NCBI RefSeq assembly: GCF_947623445.1
Contig: NC_135246.1
Span: 13,561,856 to 13,625,855, forward strand
Direction of reading: 5' to 3'
Length of the DNA stretch: 64,000 bases
Origin: Clavelina lepadiformis
Lineage: Eukaryota > Chordata > Ascidiacea > Aplousobranchia > Clavelinidae
A program made the position numbers and the translations under genes. Shown here in pieces: positions 39,101 to 61,207 of the stretch. The notes under the pieces are model-generated. The model saw only the letters and a list, made by a program, of their open reading frames with translations. It ran no database searches and was not told the DNA's origin. The stretch's first letter is position 1, and every line of letters starts with the position of its first letter.

Positions 39101-40057
39101 TAGTTTTGTATGCCAAAATTCCATCAACGATGCAATTCCCTGAGGTACAATTATTCACTTTTCGACTTGTATCGCGTGTTGCTCTGCCGCCTCTGCTTTT
39201 ACAGATGGCGCGAGTCGCGTATCCTTGGGGGGTCCTTTGTTTTCTCAGCCTCATAAGCGAAGCCGTTTGCTTCAAGTCTGCCTGACGTCTTGCCATTTGA
39301 TGAGATTATTTTGGTAGGTTCTTGTAAAAAAATAATCAAAATTGTCATGTGGCTCAAGCGAAAACCCTGTATAAAGGCGTTTATTTAGCACAACACACGC
39401 ATTAAAGCTAAAATGTTCTTTAATAGCGAAGCATGAGCTCATTTATATAGGACATTTATTCATTGAATGAAACTTCACACTTGACATGGTTAAATATGGC
39501 CACATACAACAAAAATATGACAAGGCGAAGTCATCATAGCATTGCGTCAGCGTCTCTGAAGTTTCAGCCACGTCACGCGCTAATATAACGACGCGGTTTG
39601 CTTCTGGTATATGCGTATAATGCTTCTATTTACTGTACAAAAAGAAACATTGAAATTGTTTCGGTTTGCAACAAATCTATCCACTACAAAGAAGACAAAT
39701 AAGCAATATAACGAAGGAAATAATAACGAAAAGCTTCCGTGTTAACATGCTGATAAATTCTTAAAAAATGAAAGATCGTTTAACATTGCTTATGCGATGC
39801 TACAACCTGACAAAGAAAAAACAGAATCAAGCGATTTCCATAGAAACGGCAATGGTGAAAAACGGAACTTGAACACTATAAGCGATTGTCGCTTCATGAT
39901 ATGACAATTGTAAAGAGTTACGTCACATCCACCACAAACTTCGTACCACGTCACAGTATATGCCTTTTTGGTTGTGCAATGGCACGAATTTCAAGAGACC
40001 GGCAACTGGCGGAAGATGGTTCATCAAGACAGTTTTTAGACGTGCGTCTCTTATATA
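30139..40057. other. About 10 kb without a supported gene
   Basis: AT-rich on both strands. Donor-like sites occur on the minus strand (near 30474, 36257, 36758) but without matching coding exons; they may belong to non-coding exons. A short (GTT)n-like patch lies near 31550. The right-hand end is the 3' flank of Pitx. No transposon ends with target duplications were found. Confidence 0.4.
39380..39385 (-). terminator. Candidate Pitx polyadenylation signal
   Basis: AATAAA on the minus strand about 670 bp past the Pitx stop codon. Another AATAAA lies at 39460-39455. Either could end the transcript. Confidence 0.35.
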
Positions 40058-50150
<10,093 letters not shown>

Positions 50151-52437
50151 ATTACATAACGATACCTAGTATCAAGTAGACACAATTTCGTTTTGTATTC
50201 TAGAAAATTAAATGATATAAACTTTGTAAGGTAAATGAATTTTGTCGGTGGCAAAGTTTTACTAAGTTTGCCATAAAATGAAATAAAGCTTCGCAAGAAA
50301 AATTAAAATTGTATAAAAATGATGTTGGTCCCTAAAAAAAAACAGGTAAGTCAAATTAGTCCTAAATAGCGGATTACCCAAAACTCAAGGCCCCAAAATT
50401 TAAAATTGTTATATTACAAAAACTCATTACAATTTATCTTGCTTTACAATCAAGAGCGCGCGTAATTTTTTTTTAAATATTTATAGTATTTTGTATGAAG
50501 CACATAAATTATGCCATACCAAATACTACATTATATTATATAAGATATTAAAAATAGAAAATTATATTAGTAGCGAACAAATGTAAACAACACTTACGCA
50601 CCAAATGCATCACAAAATACATTGTATCATTACATAATTTTTACTAACTTTACCCGCTTTTAATCGGTACATTTCGCTGTGGTAAAATTTCTAAAACAGA
50701 TTTGTTTTAAAAGCTTCTCTGAAACATTTCTAACGTATAGCTAAGACAAATAACGTTTTAAGTAGGTGACAACTCCAAGTGGTATTTTAAATAACGTATA
50801 GTTTAAAATATTCTATTTCAACGGTTTAAAACTCTAGAGTTTAATTGTCCATCTTCCAGCTAACTCGCATCTGCAAATGGCTTGGTAAGAAGATAACTTT
50901 CCCGCCTTTATATAAGCTCAAAATGGCGGCAGAGACCGGAAAAAACGAAAAAGAAGAATGGTCGGCCAAACGACTGAGGTGAACAATTTTTTCTCAAAGC
51001 GGACACCAAAAATATACCTTGTTTATCATTTGCCACCACTTGTTCTAAAGCGTAAAACTGATATAACGTTATCTGTGCCCATTCAAACAGCAACCGACTT
51101 TGATTAAGCAGTAAAATTTGTAACACAGAAAATTTTAATTTCATTCTATTGATTATTAACACTATTCGGTTGTTGGGTATTATGTTTTTGCTACAACATG
51201 ACATCCGTCCCAGTTCGATTGTCTACAATACACACCAACAACGAATTTGCCTATGCACTGTCTTAAACTTGTTAACTTTACATCTATTCCAAAAGCCCAG
51301 AAATTGCCGTTAATGTCACTTAATCCACGGGTCTAATCTAGCAGTGGCAAATCAGGCATACTTCTATATGAGTTACACCTAAACCGAAAATTATTGCTAA
51401 GTCGCCCGTGCCTGTTGTGGTGTCATAACGACCTTCTTAATATCATCATAAATACCTTGCAAGCAGAGGTGTTAATTTAAGTTTTTTTAAAGTGGTAGGT
51501 TCCAGATCGTGCTTAACTAGCACAAAACTACTATTGAAAGTTTGTTTAGATGAGTTTAATTACCTTCTATACAAGTATGTTTACTCTGTTTGAAATATGA
51601 TTTTGACATCTATACTCAATACCTATTTAGGTTGTTTCACGAGACGTTGTATGGACATTCTACCTTTAACAACTTACATTGCGCAGCTATCATCACAGTA
51701 TATGTGGACTGAATGACAACACTGAAGTATGGAAATGCACACTCCTTTAACTAACACCATGAAGACAACATTTTGCAAACCGAAAACTCCCGTCATCTTT
51801 AAGTTTACCTTTAAGTTCTGTTTGGACGCGGATCGCCAATCCAATTTCAACTCGCAATTTTAAAACTTGACAAAATATTTTACGTGCACTGTGGTTGTTT
51901 TGAAGGTACCATTCTATATGCATCGATACCGTTTGAACCCCAGCCTCGATAACAAAGTTATCCAGACGGAAATTCTTTAGCTAATCTCCAAATGATCGGC
52001 CTTTCTCGCGTTTTTGGCGTCGAAGAGATGCACTGTTCATTGTAGCTGGTAAAATTTACTGGTTGTGTGGTCCGATTTTGCTTGGACCGGTACAATCCAA
52101 TGTCTTACACGGACTTAATACACAGAATTGATAAATAAGAATCATGTGTCCTGCAAATCTATTCAATTCGCTATGATCTCCAAAAACGTTTTGATGAATC
52201 ACGGGTTCACAGTATTTGATATAGCTTATAACTTTGACTCAAGCTGACGTCATCACGCTAAATCTAAATCTTCAAATAAATTTCGCTTTATGATTTTAAC
52301 GCGTCATAAATATCGAATTTTTACGTAACTTCCGCCGGATGACAAACCGGTTCGACTTTTCTGCGACTGAGCTCCAGGTCAGACAAAGCAAAGCGTAGGC
52401 CCTTGACGGCGACGAACATATCTTTGAAGTAGGCCGC
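50151..52437. other. Upstream region of the distal Pitx exon
   Basis: This intergenic region lies between two divergent genes. It is AT-rich near Pitx and becomes less so towards 52250-52430, where TGACGTCA and CG-rich patches suggest a promoter for the plus-strand gene at 52438. No coding exon seen. Confidence 0.4.
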
Positions 52438-52931
52438 ATGTGTCCAGAAATCGTAGGAGATTTTGAAAGAAATTTGCGACGATTATTCCACTTTTATTAC
52501 AGCGACGATTTCGCTTTACCTGGTAGTGTATTGTCTCGTCGGACACATGAAAAGAAACATAATCCTAATCCACTGTCAGTAAAATCTTCAAAAAATTGTT
52601 CACGCGCACAACAAATTAATATTGGTTGGCGACACGAAGACATAGGTACATTTATTTCTCATACTCCAATTTCTTTCCTGTAGAGGTGCAAAGACACAAT
52701 GCCTGTTTGACGTTTTCCTTGTCACGCAATATTCGTGAGATTTTCTCGCAGTCAGTGTCATCAATAAAACAATTTTTGAAAGAAACAGACGAACAAAATG
52801 TTAAACCTATATTAGAGCAGCCTTTTCACTTTGAGGTGGCTGCTTTGGAGTGTACCAAAATGGCAAATAAAGTTCAATCAAAAATTGAAGTTGCAAAATT
52901 ATTTTTTATATTGCTTTTGTTCACAGTATAA
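52438..52931 (+). CDS. Hypothetical 151-residue protein, two exons with a 38-bp intron
   Basis: Exon 1 52438-52645 (MCPEIVGDFERNLRRLFHFY onward, polar middle) ends ATAG|GTACAT. The acceptor TTTCTTTCCTGTAG leads into exon 2, 52684-52931, which continues the frame (EVQRHNACLTFSLSRNIREI, then helical polar sequence and EVAALECTKMANKVQSKIE) and ends LFFILLLFTV with TAA. Phase closes exactly (456 nt). The last 10 residues are hydrophobic, like a tail anchor. The frame is open upstream for 13 codons before a TAG, so the start could differ, and the last codons overlap a possible donor (CACA|GTATAAG). The 38-bp intron is unusually short. No family recognised. Confidence 0.5.
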
Positions 52932-53241
52932 GTTTAATGATGGTAAAACGTAGCCTACATAGCTTTGTTTTTAAAAAAAAAAAGAATTTTTATGAGTTGA
53001 ACAGGCTCCTTCCTTTTATGAACAAGTTTCTCTTCTCTTTTAGCCACGGTCGATGAACCACAGGAGCCAAGGGTGATGAACTGCCTTTTAGAAAACAGCT
53101 TGGCAGCAAAGTGCATAACTGTATAAATAAATAAGTATGACAAAAAACATGTATGACCAAATTTTATAAAACAAACGATAGTCATCAAGTTTTACGAATC
53201 AATCCTTAAAAATGTAGTTGTAAATCACTTACAATAACACT
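52932..53241. other. Non-coding stretch 3' of the small hypothetical gene
   Basis: AT-rich, with no supported feature. Minus-strand open frames here lack coding character. Confidence 0.35.
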
Positions 53242-53499
53242 CAGAAGTGTTGCTAGGATTTTTAGCGCCCGGGACAGAGGCAGTTTTTATGCCCCAACTT
53301 TTCAATGAAAAGTGCAAACACTAAAAATGCGAGCTATAGTGGAGTGTGCCAACCGAGGCCTGTTTTCTGGGTTTGTTAACCTAATAACTACAATATACCA
53401 AAGTGCTATAAAGCATCATTATCAACGCCTTTTGTAAGCATTATGAAAAATTTTGACCTTATTTGGCGCCCCCTTGACCAATTCCCAGTTACGCCTCTG
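53242..53499. mobile_element. Non-autonomous hAT-like element C
   Basis: 258 bp. Left end CAGAAGTGTTGCTAGG; right end reading inward CAGAGGCGTAACTGGG. A perfect 8-bp target duplication ATAACACT lies at 53234-53241 and 53500-53507. Both subterminal regions carry GGCGCC/GCGCCC-type blocks. No coding capacity. Confidence 0.82.
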
Positions 53500-53507
53500 A
53501 TAACACT

Positions 53508-56120
53508 CACGTTGATACAAAAGCTTAATTCAAATAAAAAGCATAAAAACACTAATTCTGCGTATAATTTTCATTAATTTTAACGTTTTTGAACTGCGCG
53601 GGTAAATCACCACTTCGCGCTTGTCAAAGCTATCGAACTTTCCGTCACATCACTGGCGTAAAATTGTTACCGATTATCTGGTTCAGGTATACATATGGTC
53701 GAATTCCTAGTCCAAAAAGTTGCTTATCAAATCACTTGTAACTTATTGTAAAAGCCATAGCTTTAAAAATGTTTATAAAAGTTAATGTTAGGCCTAATTG
53801 AAATAAATTCTAACAAAAGCAAATAAATCTAATTATATTTAAATAATATCAGTGGAAATAAAATAGATTCAGCAAAAAGTTTCTTAAAGCAATTATTATC
53901 GTTTATAAAAATAACCTATTCAAATATGAAAACTGAAATAAATTTGCAGATAATAATTTAAATATTTATACACACAAAAAAACAATAAAAATTGTAAAGT
54001 AAAATAAATTTAAAAAGAAAAAATTGCACAGTTTTCTGAAATTTTATTTCAAACTAAATATGAATAAAAGTTTGAAGAAATTTGAAGTTTAGTTTGAAGT
54101 TTTCTGAAGAAATTATAATATTAAAAAACCCTTTTCACATTAAACAATAAGTGACAACCGCAAAATTTATGTTATTTTTAATGAGTTTCTTTAAATTCAT
54201 TTTAATTTGCATGGAATAATGCAAGGATGATCATTATCGATTAATCAACCTTGCAGAATCAACTAATACTAATTAATCGGCTGCCTATTAACTAAGTCTT
54301 ATTTAAGCCAGTTTTTATAAAATTGTTAAAGATCTTTATTATTCAGTAGATTTTATGACAATTTTAGCAATGGCCGATTAATATAAAACCGATCGTTATC
54401 TGGCAATTAATTGGAACGAGCCTAATGAATATAAAATATATTTTATCAAATTTAAACTTGATAACTAGAAATTTTGTTAAATTTGTAATAACTGATATCA
54501 AATTCACTTAAATTTTTCATATTTTATTTCAAATTTTACAATTCGTTTGTTGCGTACATTGGCACCTGCTGCAAGTTTTAACTGTTACATTTCTATAGTA
54601 TTGTAATTAGTTGCGTGTTTTTGGTCTGCACGTTTTTCCATGTTTTATCATTGCCCTTTAGACTATTTAAAACCATTCCGAGTTTAATTGCGACAAAACG
54701 CGCATTTTTTGATCGCCTAATAAACTAAGGTTGGATTTTAGTTAATCTACATTCCCGTATTGCTCTAGTGCAGAAATTTAACCACCTGTGGACTGGGATG
54801 AACATGCCCCTTTAAGGAGTCAGATTATCAGAGCCGTAGAAGACACATCGCGGCGGCATCTCACGTATTACATTCTAGGATCTGTTACAATACCATACCC
54901 GTCCATAACATGCGATGTGTGCTGTGGGATTGTAAGATGTTAATAGTTTGCAAACGATGTCATCACGCCAAGGGTTTTCCCCAGAAGTAAAACCTTGATG
55001 CAAAGAAAGAGAGGAAGTTGTGAGCAAAGAGATGTGATGTGATTCCAGGAAGATAGTTCGGGTTCGTTCGAATCCGAAAGTCATGAAGGTCGACACGCAC
55101 GAATCCCGAATCAATCACTTCGAGCCCAGCCCATTTCAATTTCGAGTCCAACCCATTTGCATTCTAAACCCAACTTTTTTAACTGGCACGTGCTGGTGCT
55201 GACTGCATGCTGCCAACTTAATTTTAAGCAAAGCCCATAGAAAGCTAGAGGCTCCTGCTTGTTGGTTGTAGGCGTTTGCGCTACTGGAAAGTTTTTTATG
55301 AAATCGGCAAAGAATTGGTGTTTTGCTCTGTGTTCTATACTATAGACCTATATAGTAGAGTGTCTAGTATGCAAGTGAACAACCACAGGATGCCTTTGTA
55401 TACTAGACCCCAGCTACTCAAATTGTGACGTTATCTCGTTGTGTTCTTGCATACTAGACTCGAAAAACTTTGGGTCTAGTGGAAAAGTGCACAACCGTGC
55501 GATGCATTTGTATACTAGACCCCGCTCCCCAAATTGTGACGTCAGTCTGGTTATATGCACTCCTGCACTAAACCCATAGGAAGTGATCAGTTTGCATGAC
55601 TTTTAGAAAAAAATTAAATGTTTTGTAACACAAGATCTAACTCAAATGGTGGTCGAATTTATGTGAAATTTATGTTTTTTTCTAAATTTCTTCAAAACCA
55701 TCTTTTTGGAGATACTGTCTTACTAATTGTCAGGACACTATAGCCTAGTTATATTATGTTGGCATGGCCAAACCAAAGCTAAACCTCAAAACACTGTCTA
55801 CAGCATAGAATATGGGGCATGTCTGCACTTTTGCGCCAAATATTGTTTCGTTAAAACTTTGATCCGTCCAAGGTTAAAGGCTACTAGTACCCCTTGCCCT
55901 TGGCCAACTAACTAACCAACTGCTGGACTATATATATAGTAAAGAACATACACCCATAAGCTGTCCAGCCTCCCACTTTTAGCACTGTACATGCCTATTT
56001 ACCAGTGTATAAATGTACTATAGACTATATTATAACTTAATATATAATAATTCAATATTTGTTTACTTTCTCCAAGAGTTTAACCTTAATAGACAATTTA
56101 TATGAATTTCTGAACTCAAA
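53508..56120. other. Intergenic region left of cyclin H
   Basis: 53.5-54.7 kb is extremely AT-rich and featureless. 54.9-55.15 kb is richer in TCG/CGAA words on the minus strand but lacks gene structure. 55.36-55.54 kb holds a structured repeat described separately. The cyclin H promoter should lie near 56 kb. Confidence 0.4.
55362..55541. repeat. Inverted and direct repeats built on TATACTAGAC
   Basis: GTCTAGTATGCAAG (55362-55375) is the inverse of CTTGCATACTAGAC (55446-55459). Separately, about 50 bp starting ACAACCACAGGATGC (55380-55430) recurs imperfectly at 55492-55541 as ACAACCGTGCGATGC, both with TTTGTATACTAGACCCC and CAAATTGTGACGT. Direct and inverted copies interleave, which suggests a local duplication or a small element. 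Confidence 0.65.
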
Positions 56121-59100
56121 ATGTTCCATAGTAGCACACAGAAACAGTTTTGGACTTTTTCTACTGAAGAAGAACTAATCAAATTAAGGAAGCAAGCTAA
56201 TGTATTATATCGAGAGAAATATTGCTTGAGCAAACAGAATACATCTAAATCTGTTTCTGTTGGTAAGGCTTTCTTTTTGTTATAACTTATGACTGACATA
56301 TGCAGTGTATTTTGTTTTATTTACACCGAAGTAATACAATGTGATACACTGTTTACTTGTATGGTGTACCCTGCTGTTTTACATTAATGCCGTAGTGCAT
56401 ATTAAATCCTTTTTGGATAAAGTTAGTATAAATCATAGCATGCATTGATTCGAACATGAAAGTTGTGTCGTGTCATCTGTCATGCTTGTAGTAGCAATAG
56501 ATACCATACTCATATACTTTTGTCTGCACATATAAGTCACAGATTGTTTTTGATGTGACCCACATATAAGTTTCACGCATACAGCATTAATCACATGAAC
56601 ATACAAACAGAGCTGAACACAAACGCACTCACTCTTTTTAGAGTTGTCATGGTATCGTCACTCTTTTCAAAAATTAGGACCGGGGCTTAGAGCACGCTCT
56701 TGTATTATGTTATTCGCTCATTGCCCTTTTTCTTGGCACAATGTGTAGAGATAAACAAAATGTAAATTTTCTTGTGTAATATAACGTTTATATAAACCGT
56801 AATGGTGGAAAAAACAAAATAAATGATTCATTTTTGACTGGTAATAGCTGTCGCTATAAAAATTTATTGCTATAGAACAGGGGTGGGCAAACTACGGCCC
56901 GCGGGCCGCATGCGGCCCGCGGTCCCATTTTATGCGGCCCGCGGTCCCATTTTATGCGGCCCGCCGGCACTTGCAGAAACTCCTACTCATCACTTATTGT
57001 TTTAATTAAACAGGTTACATGACAAAATATTATTCCCTTTACGAGTGTGTTTTTCTCTTCACTTTCAGTGCGTAAACACACACACGTCAATCGCGCATGT
57101 ATTGCAACATGCTTTCAGCAACTAGCCGTACACTTCTCACGCATTGTTTGATTCAATTGTTTGATCATAAAATACAAATACGGTAGCGGCTACCGTAGGC
57201 CTTTGTGATGAAGATTGCGTAGCTTTAAACGTAACTGAGTGTGAAATGCAAAAATTGTGTTTAATATGAATATGCGTTTATTTACACACCGGGTAAATTT
57301 TCCTACTTTGTAATGAGAGTGTGCGGCCCGCCGGCTGCAACATTTTTTCTAATGCGGCCCTCAGTACAAAAAGTTTGCCCACCCCTGCTATAGAAGTAAA
57401 ACTTTAACTAGCATGTCATAGAGGAAAATAAATAAACAAATCAGCCAACATAATTTGCAGATCAAGTTCACCGAAACCTAATATGTTTCATGAGCTTCTA
57501 AAGCTGCTGCCACAACGACCCTCCTGGGTGAACCAAGGCTGAAAGGCCATAAAGGGCCACACTAAGGTAAACATTGCGAACCGCAAATGGGGAAAACTCT
57601 AGAGCAGGGGTGGCCAACCAGTCAGAGACTAAGAGCCTCACTTCTTACTATGTTAACCGCAAAGAGCCACATCATACACATTATGATTTATCGTGCTTTT
57701 TCTTATTACATATCATGCTTTTACATAATACTGCATCAGATATTGTTTCAGTTTCATCATCGTTATTCTAGGTCGAAATCGGATGTAATCAGTCATTATT
57801 TAGCAAATATCAATAGAACATTAGCCAGTAGAGATTACTTTTCTGTATTATTTATCTGCCTAAAATGGGTAAAATGTGCTCTCTTTTGGAGGTTCAATAT
57901 GAACGAAAGAGCCGCATAATACCGGGCAAAGAGCCACATGCGACTCGCGAGCCGCGGGTTGGCCAGGCCTGCTCTAGAGTAAACAAACGAGTGAGTTTTC
58001 TGTTCTGATCGACATAATATTTTGCTGCACGACTAACGCACTTCTTGATACTTTCTACCAGTGATGGAGAGAAGTCTCAATGGTTGTGACGTAAGTCAAG
58101 TCACTAACAGTGCAAATGCAAGTCGAGTTGTTCTAATTACATTCCCAAGTCAAGTCAAATCAGTAATGTCTGTCAAGTCCAAGTCTTAACACATGCCAAG
58201 TCAAAAACAAGTCACGGATATATTTTTGGTTTTGGTCAATAATAAACAGCTTTCTGAATACTCATAACGTAAATATAAAGATAAAATCTAATTTTATCCA
58301 TATCTGATGCTTTTTCACATTAAATGGAATGTATTGCATTGTGATTTTTGAATAAATTCTTTTACAAATATAGACATGGAATCTATAAAATCTTAAAATA
58401 AATTGTTTTGTGACACAATTCAAGTCACCAAAATTTCAAATTTCATGTCAAGTCTTTCCAACAACCTTACTTAGTCAAGTCATTGACTTGAGTCTTTAAA
58501 TTAAACTTTACTCTAGTAGTAACGTCTAGTTGGTGTACCACCAAATGTATTTGCGGGTCACAGAAAATTTCTCAGTGTGTGTGTCAGAGTTTGGACCACC
58601 CTGGGTTAACCAATCAGATAGGTTATTAATTTAACAACAATATAGCATTTTAAATTTCAATGAACCATTTTAATTTCCCGAAACACAATTTATTTTTTTT
58701 ATAATCACTTCGTTGCAAATTTTGTGATTTTAGTGCAAACCTTACATACACATACACATACAGCAAACACAACAAATTTCAATTATTGTGAAGCGAGGCA
58801 AAGTTATGTAGACATCATAGTTTTTGGGCTTTTGGCTGCACTGCTGTATAACCTTTACCTTTTACCACTGGATGAAATAAACAACAATAAATTATTTTGT
58901 TATTAGTAATGTCATAATCTTTGCTATCTCTGTCATGATTAGGAGCAAATCTGCAATACATTAATGCAACAAACTATTTAATTGCTACATATTATTGAAT
59001 AATAATAAAATCAACTTGTTTTGCACTTGTCCCTCACCTCTAGCTGTACATAAATACATACATACCCATAATTTATTTCTTATTCTCACGACAACACTTC

Positions 59101-60899
59101 TTCAGGAAATGATCGTTTCTTTTTGACTGTTGATGAACACCAAGCCCTTGTCCACTACTATGAGAAGCAGTTGAGAGACTTTTGTTGGAAATTTAATCCA
59201 CCCATGCCTTTGAATACTGTTGGGACAGCATGTTGTTATATGAAACGCCTCTACTTGCGCAAATCTGTGATGGAATATCATCCAAGGCTAATGTTTCTTG
59301 TTTGCATTTGGCTAGCCTGCAAGGTAAATTTTCATTAAGAATTTACGAATAAATAAATTTAAAATGTAAAGAAGCATCTAATCTTGATACGTATTTGTAA
59401 TAATATGTGGCGACTTAAAGATATGTAGTGTCCTATGTTTAAAAACTTTGAAAACTAAATTTAAACACAGCCAATATCTATCCACCTACCAAAAATAATG
59501 CTAATGGAAATTCTAGTTTGTTGGTGATTCATTATACTTTTAGACTGAAGAATTTAATATTTCAATGGAGCAGTTTGTTAAAAACATTTCCTGGACAGAT
59601 GAGACAATAGGAGATGCCGTTCTTACACTAGAATTAATCTTAATTCAGGTGTGTTTAAAAAAAAACAAAATATCTACATTTTTTTATATTGCATAAAAAT
59701 AACATAGAGCATATAACCATTACTGTATATCTGTGTGGTTGTTTTTTAGTGCTGTGCAGTCTATAAAAACCTATATAGCTTTACATAGTGTAAGTTCGAC
59801 TGTTTTATTTCAGGAATTGAATTTTCATTTAACCATTCATAATGCATTTCGACCAATGGAAGGTTTTTTTATTGATATTAAAACAAGATTTTCATCACTA
59901 AACAATCCGGAATCACTTCGAAAAAACGTGAAATTTTTCTAGCTTTTGTGTGTATGATTTTATGCTGTTTTTAGTTTTGGTGTTTTATTGATAATAAAAA
60001 TATTAATAATGCAGTTTAAAAATTTGGTTATTTTTAACAATGTGGTAGTTGTTTGTTACTGCAATTGTCATTTTGATAAAAAATAGCTTTTAAAAGTAAA
60101 AAACTCTTTGGAAAATGTTTAGGCCAAAGATTTTATTGTTCGATCACTAAGCACAGATGTTTGTCTCATGTTTACACCATGCCAAATTGCATTATCAGCC
60201 CTACTTTCATCAGCTTCGAAACAAGAAATTAACATAGATAGGTTTGTTTTTTTGAAAGTGTCTTATTTTCTAACAGTTAATTTTCATACACAATTCTGTA
60301 ATTTTTTATGTAGCGTATGTAATTCTTACTTTGACGAACCACTACGACATAGTTTGTTGGATATATATTTATGATTATGTTTGAAATGCAATATGTGAAA
60401 TTTTATTTGTCATATGTATCTTACAAGGTATGTGACAGACGTCCTTTTCAAAGGACAGACACATGAAATGCTTAGCCAAACAATACAGAGAATTAAGAAG
60501 ATACGTACAATTGTTAAAAATGCTGATGCGGGGTTTCCTGCAAGAGAAAAAATAAAAGCGGTCGAAGCAAAACTTGAAAACTGCTATGATAAAGTAAGAA
60601 AAATTTCTATCGTGTTACTTATCTTAAAACAATTAAAGTGTATTAAAGCAAATTAGTTGTGAAATATGTGTGGAGAAGTGTCTGTGTATTTCACATGCTA
60701 AACATTTGTAAAAGTGCTATTTGTTCTGAAAAATACTTCACTTCACAATTACACTATTTAGGACAAAGATCCAACCAGTTATGAATACATGCAACATCAA
60801 CACGAAATTGAACAGGAAAAGTATGAAAAGCAAACAAAAAAAAGAAAACTTGAGCAAGAAAAACGACAAAAAATTGAAACAGATTTGTTGGGATTTTGA
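56121..60899 (+). CDS. CCNH: Cyclin H
   Basis: Regulatory subunit of the CDK-activating kinase (CDK7-cyclin H-MAT1), which phosphorylates cell-cycle CDKs and, within TFIIH, the RNA polymerase II tail in the nucleus. Exons: 56121-56262, 59106-59323, 59544-59648, 59814-59927, 60123-60241, 60428-60593, 60762-60899; 1002 nt, 333 residues, all GT/AG with matching phases (human about 323). The N-terminal helix MFHSSTQKQFWTFSTEEEL matches the cyclin H start. Cyclin box 1 has YYEKQL, VGTACCYMKRLYL, SVMEYHPRL and LACK; box 2 has LNFHLTIHNAFRPMEGF, IDIKTRF, TPCQIALSALLSSAS. The tail is Lys/Glu-rich (KKRKLEQEKRQ) and ends DLLGF, without the acidic end seen in vertebrates. Intron 1 (2.8 kb) is swollen by repeats. 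Confidence 0.96.
56878..57387. mobile_element. Non-autonomous hAT-like element D in cyclin H intron 1
   Basis: 510 bp with a perfect 16-bp terminal inverted repeat CAGGGGTGGGCAAACT and a perfect target duplication CTATAGAA at 56870-56877 and 57388-57395. Subterminal sequence is GC-rich (GCGGCCCGC words) against an AT-rich background, with an internal roughly 22-bp tandem repeat at about 56908-56966. Ends of this type are common in hAT elements of vertebrates and other animals. Good preservation suggests recent insertion. Confidence 0.92.
57605..57971. mobile_element. Non-autonomous hAT-like element E in cyclin H intron 1
   Basis: 367 bp. Left terminus CAGGGGTGGCCAACC; right terminus reading inward CAGGCCTGGCCAACC (two mismatches). 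The perfect target duplication CTCTAGAG lies at 57597-57604 and 57972-57979. Subterminal words include AAGAGCC, GAGCCACATG and CTCGCGAGCCGC, a pattern shared with widespread animal hAT MITEs. It lacks transposase coding. Confidence 0.92.
58056..58510. repeat. AAGTC-rich dispersed repeat in cyclin H intron 1
   Basis: About 450 bp in which AAGTC, AAGTCAAGTC and the inverse GACTT recur many times at both ends around an AT-rich centre. It begins with CAGTGATGGAGAGAAGTC and ends near GACTTGAGTC. The composition is typical of a MITE with subterminal repeats, but I could not define matching ends or a target duplication. Confidence 0.6.
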
Positions 60900-61201
60900 T
60901 TACTCAATTTCATTTATTTTCAAATGACCATTGTTTTTATTTGGAGAGGTACTTGTCCTGCAGATGTCATGTCATAGCGTCTAATGTGTTTTGAAATAAG
61001 AAAAGAATGTTATAAAGAATTTTTTCACTAAATTTCCATATTTTCCACAAAATAACCAGATGATTTTTTTGAATTAACTAGTATTTGGAGGCCTTTATAA
61101 TTTCCCTTTCTTCAAGCATTATTAAGTTTTTAGACAACATGGCGTTTTTGTGTCTTTATGCTCAGTTTATTTTTATTTTAACCGTTCTTGTTTGTTTAAA
61201 T

Positions 61202-61207
61202 AATAAA
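61202..61207 (+). terminator. Candidate cyclin H polyadenylation signal
   Basis: AATAAA about 300 bp after the cyclin H stop codon. Not otherwise confirmed. Confidence 0.35.

Noticed and set aside
38248..39296. Several overlapping open frames on both strands
   Set aside because: They overlap each other in opposite directions with no splice or start support.
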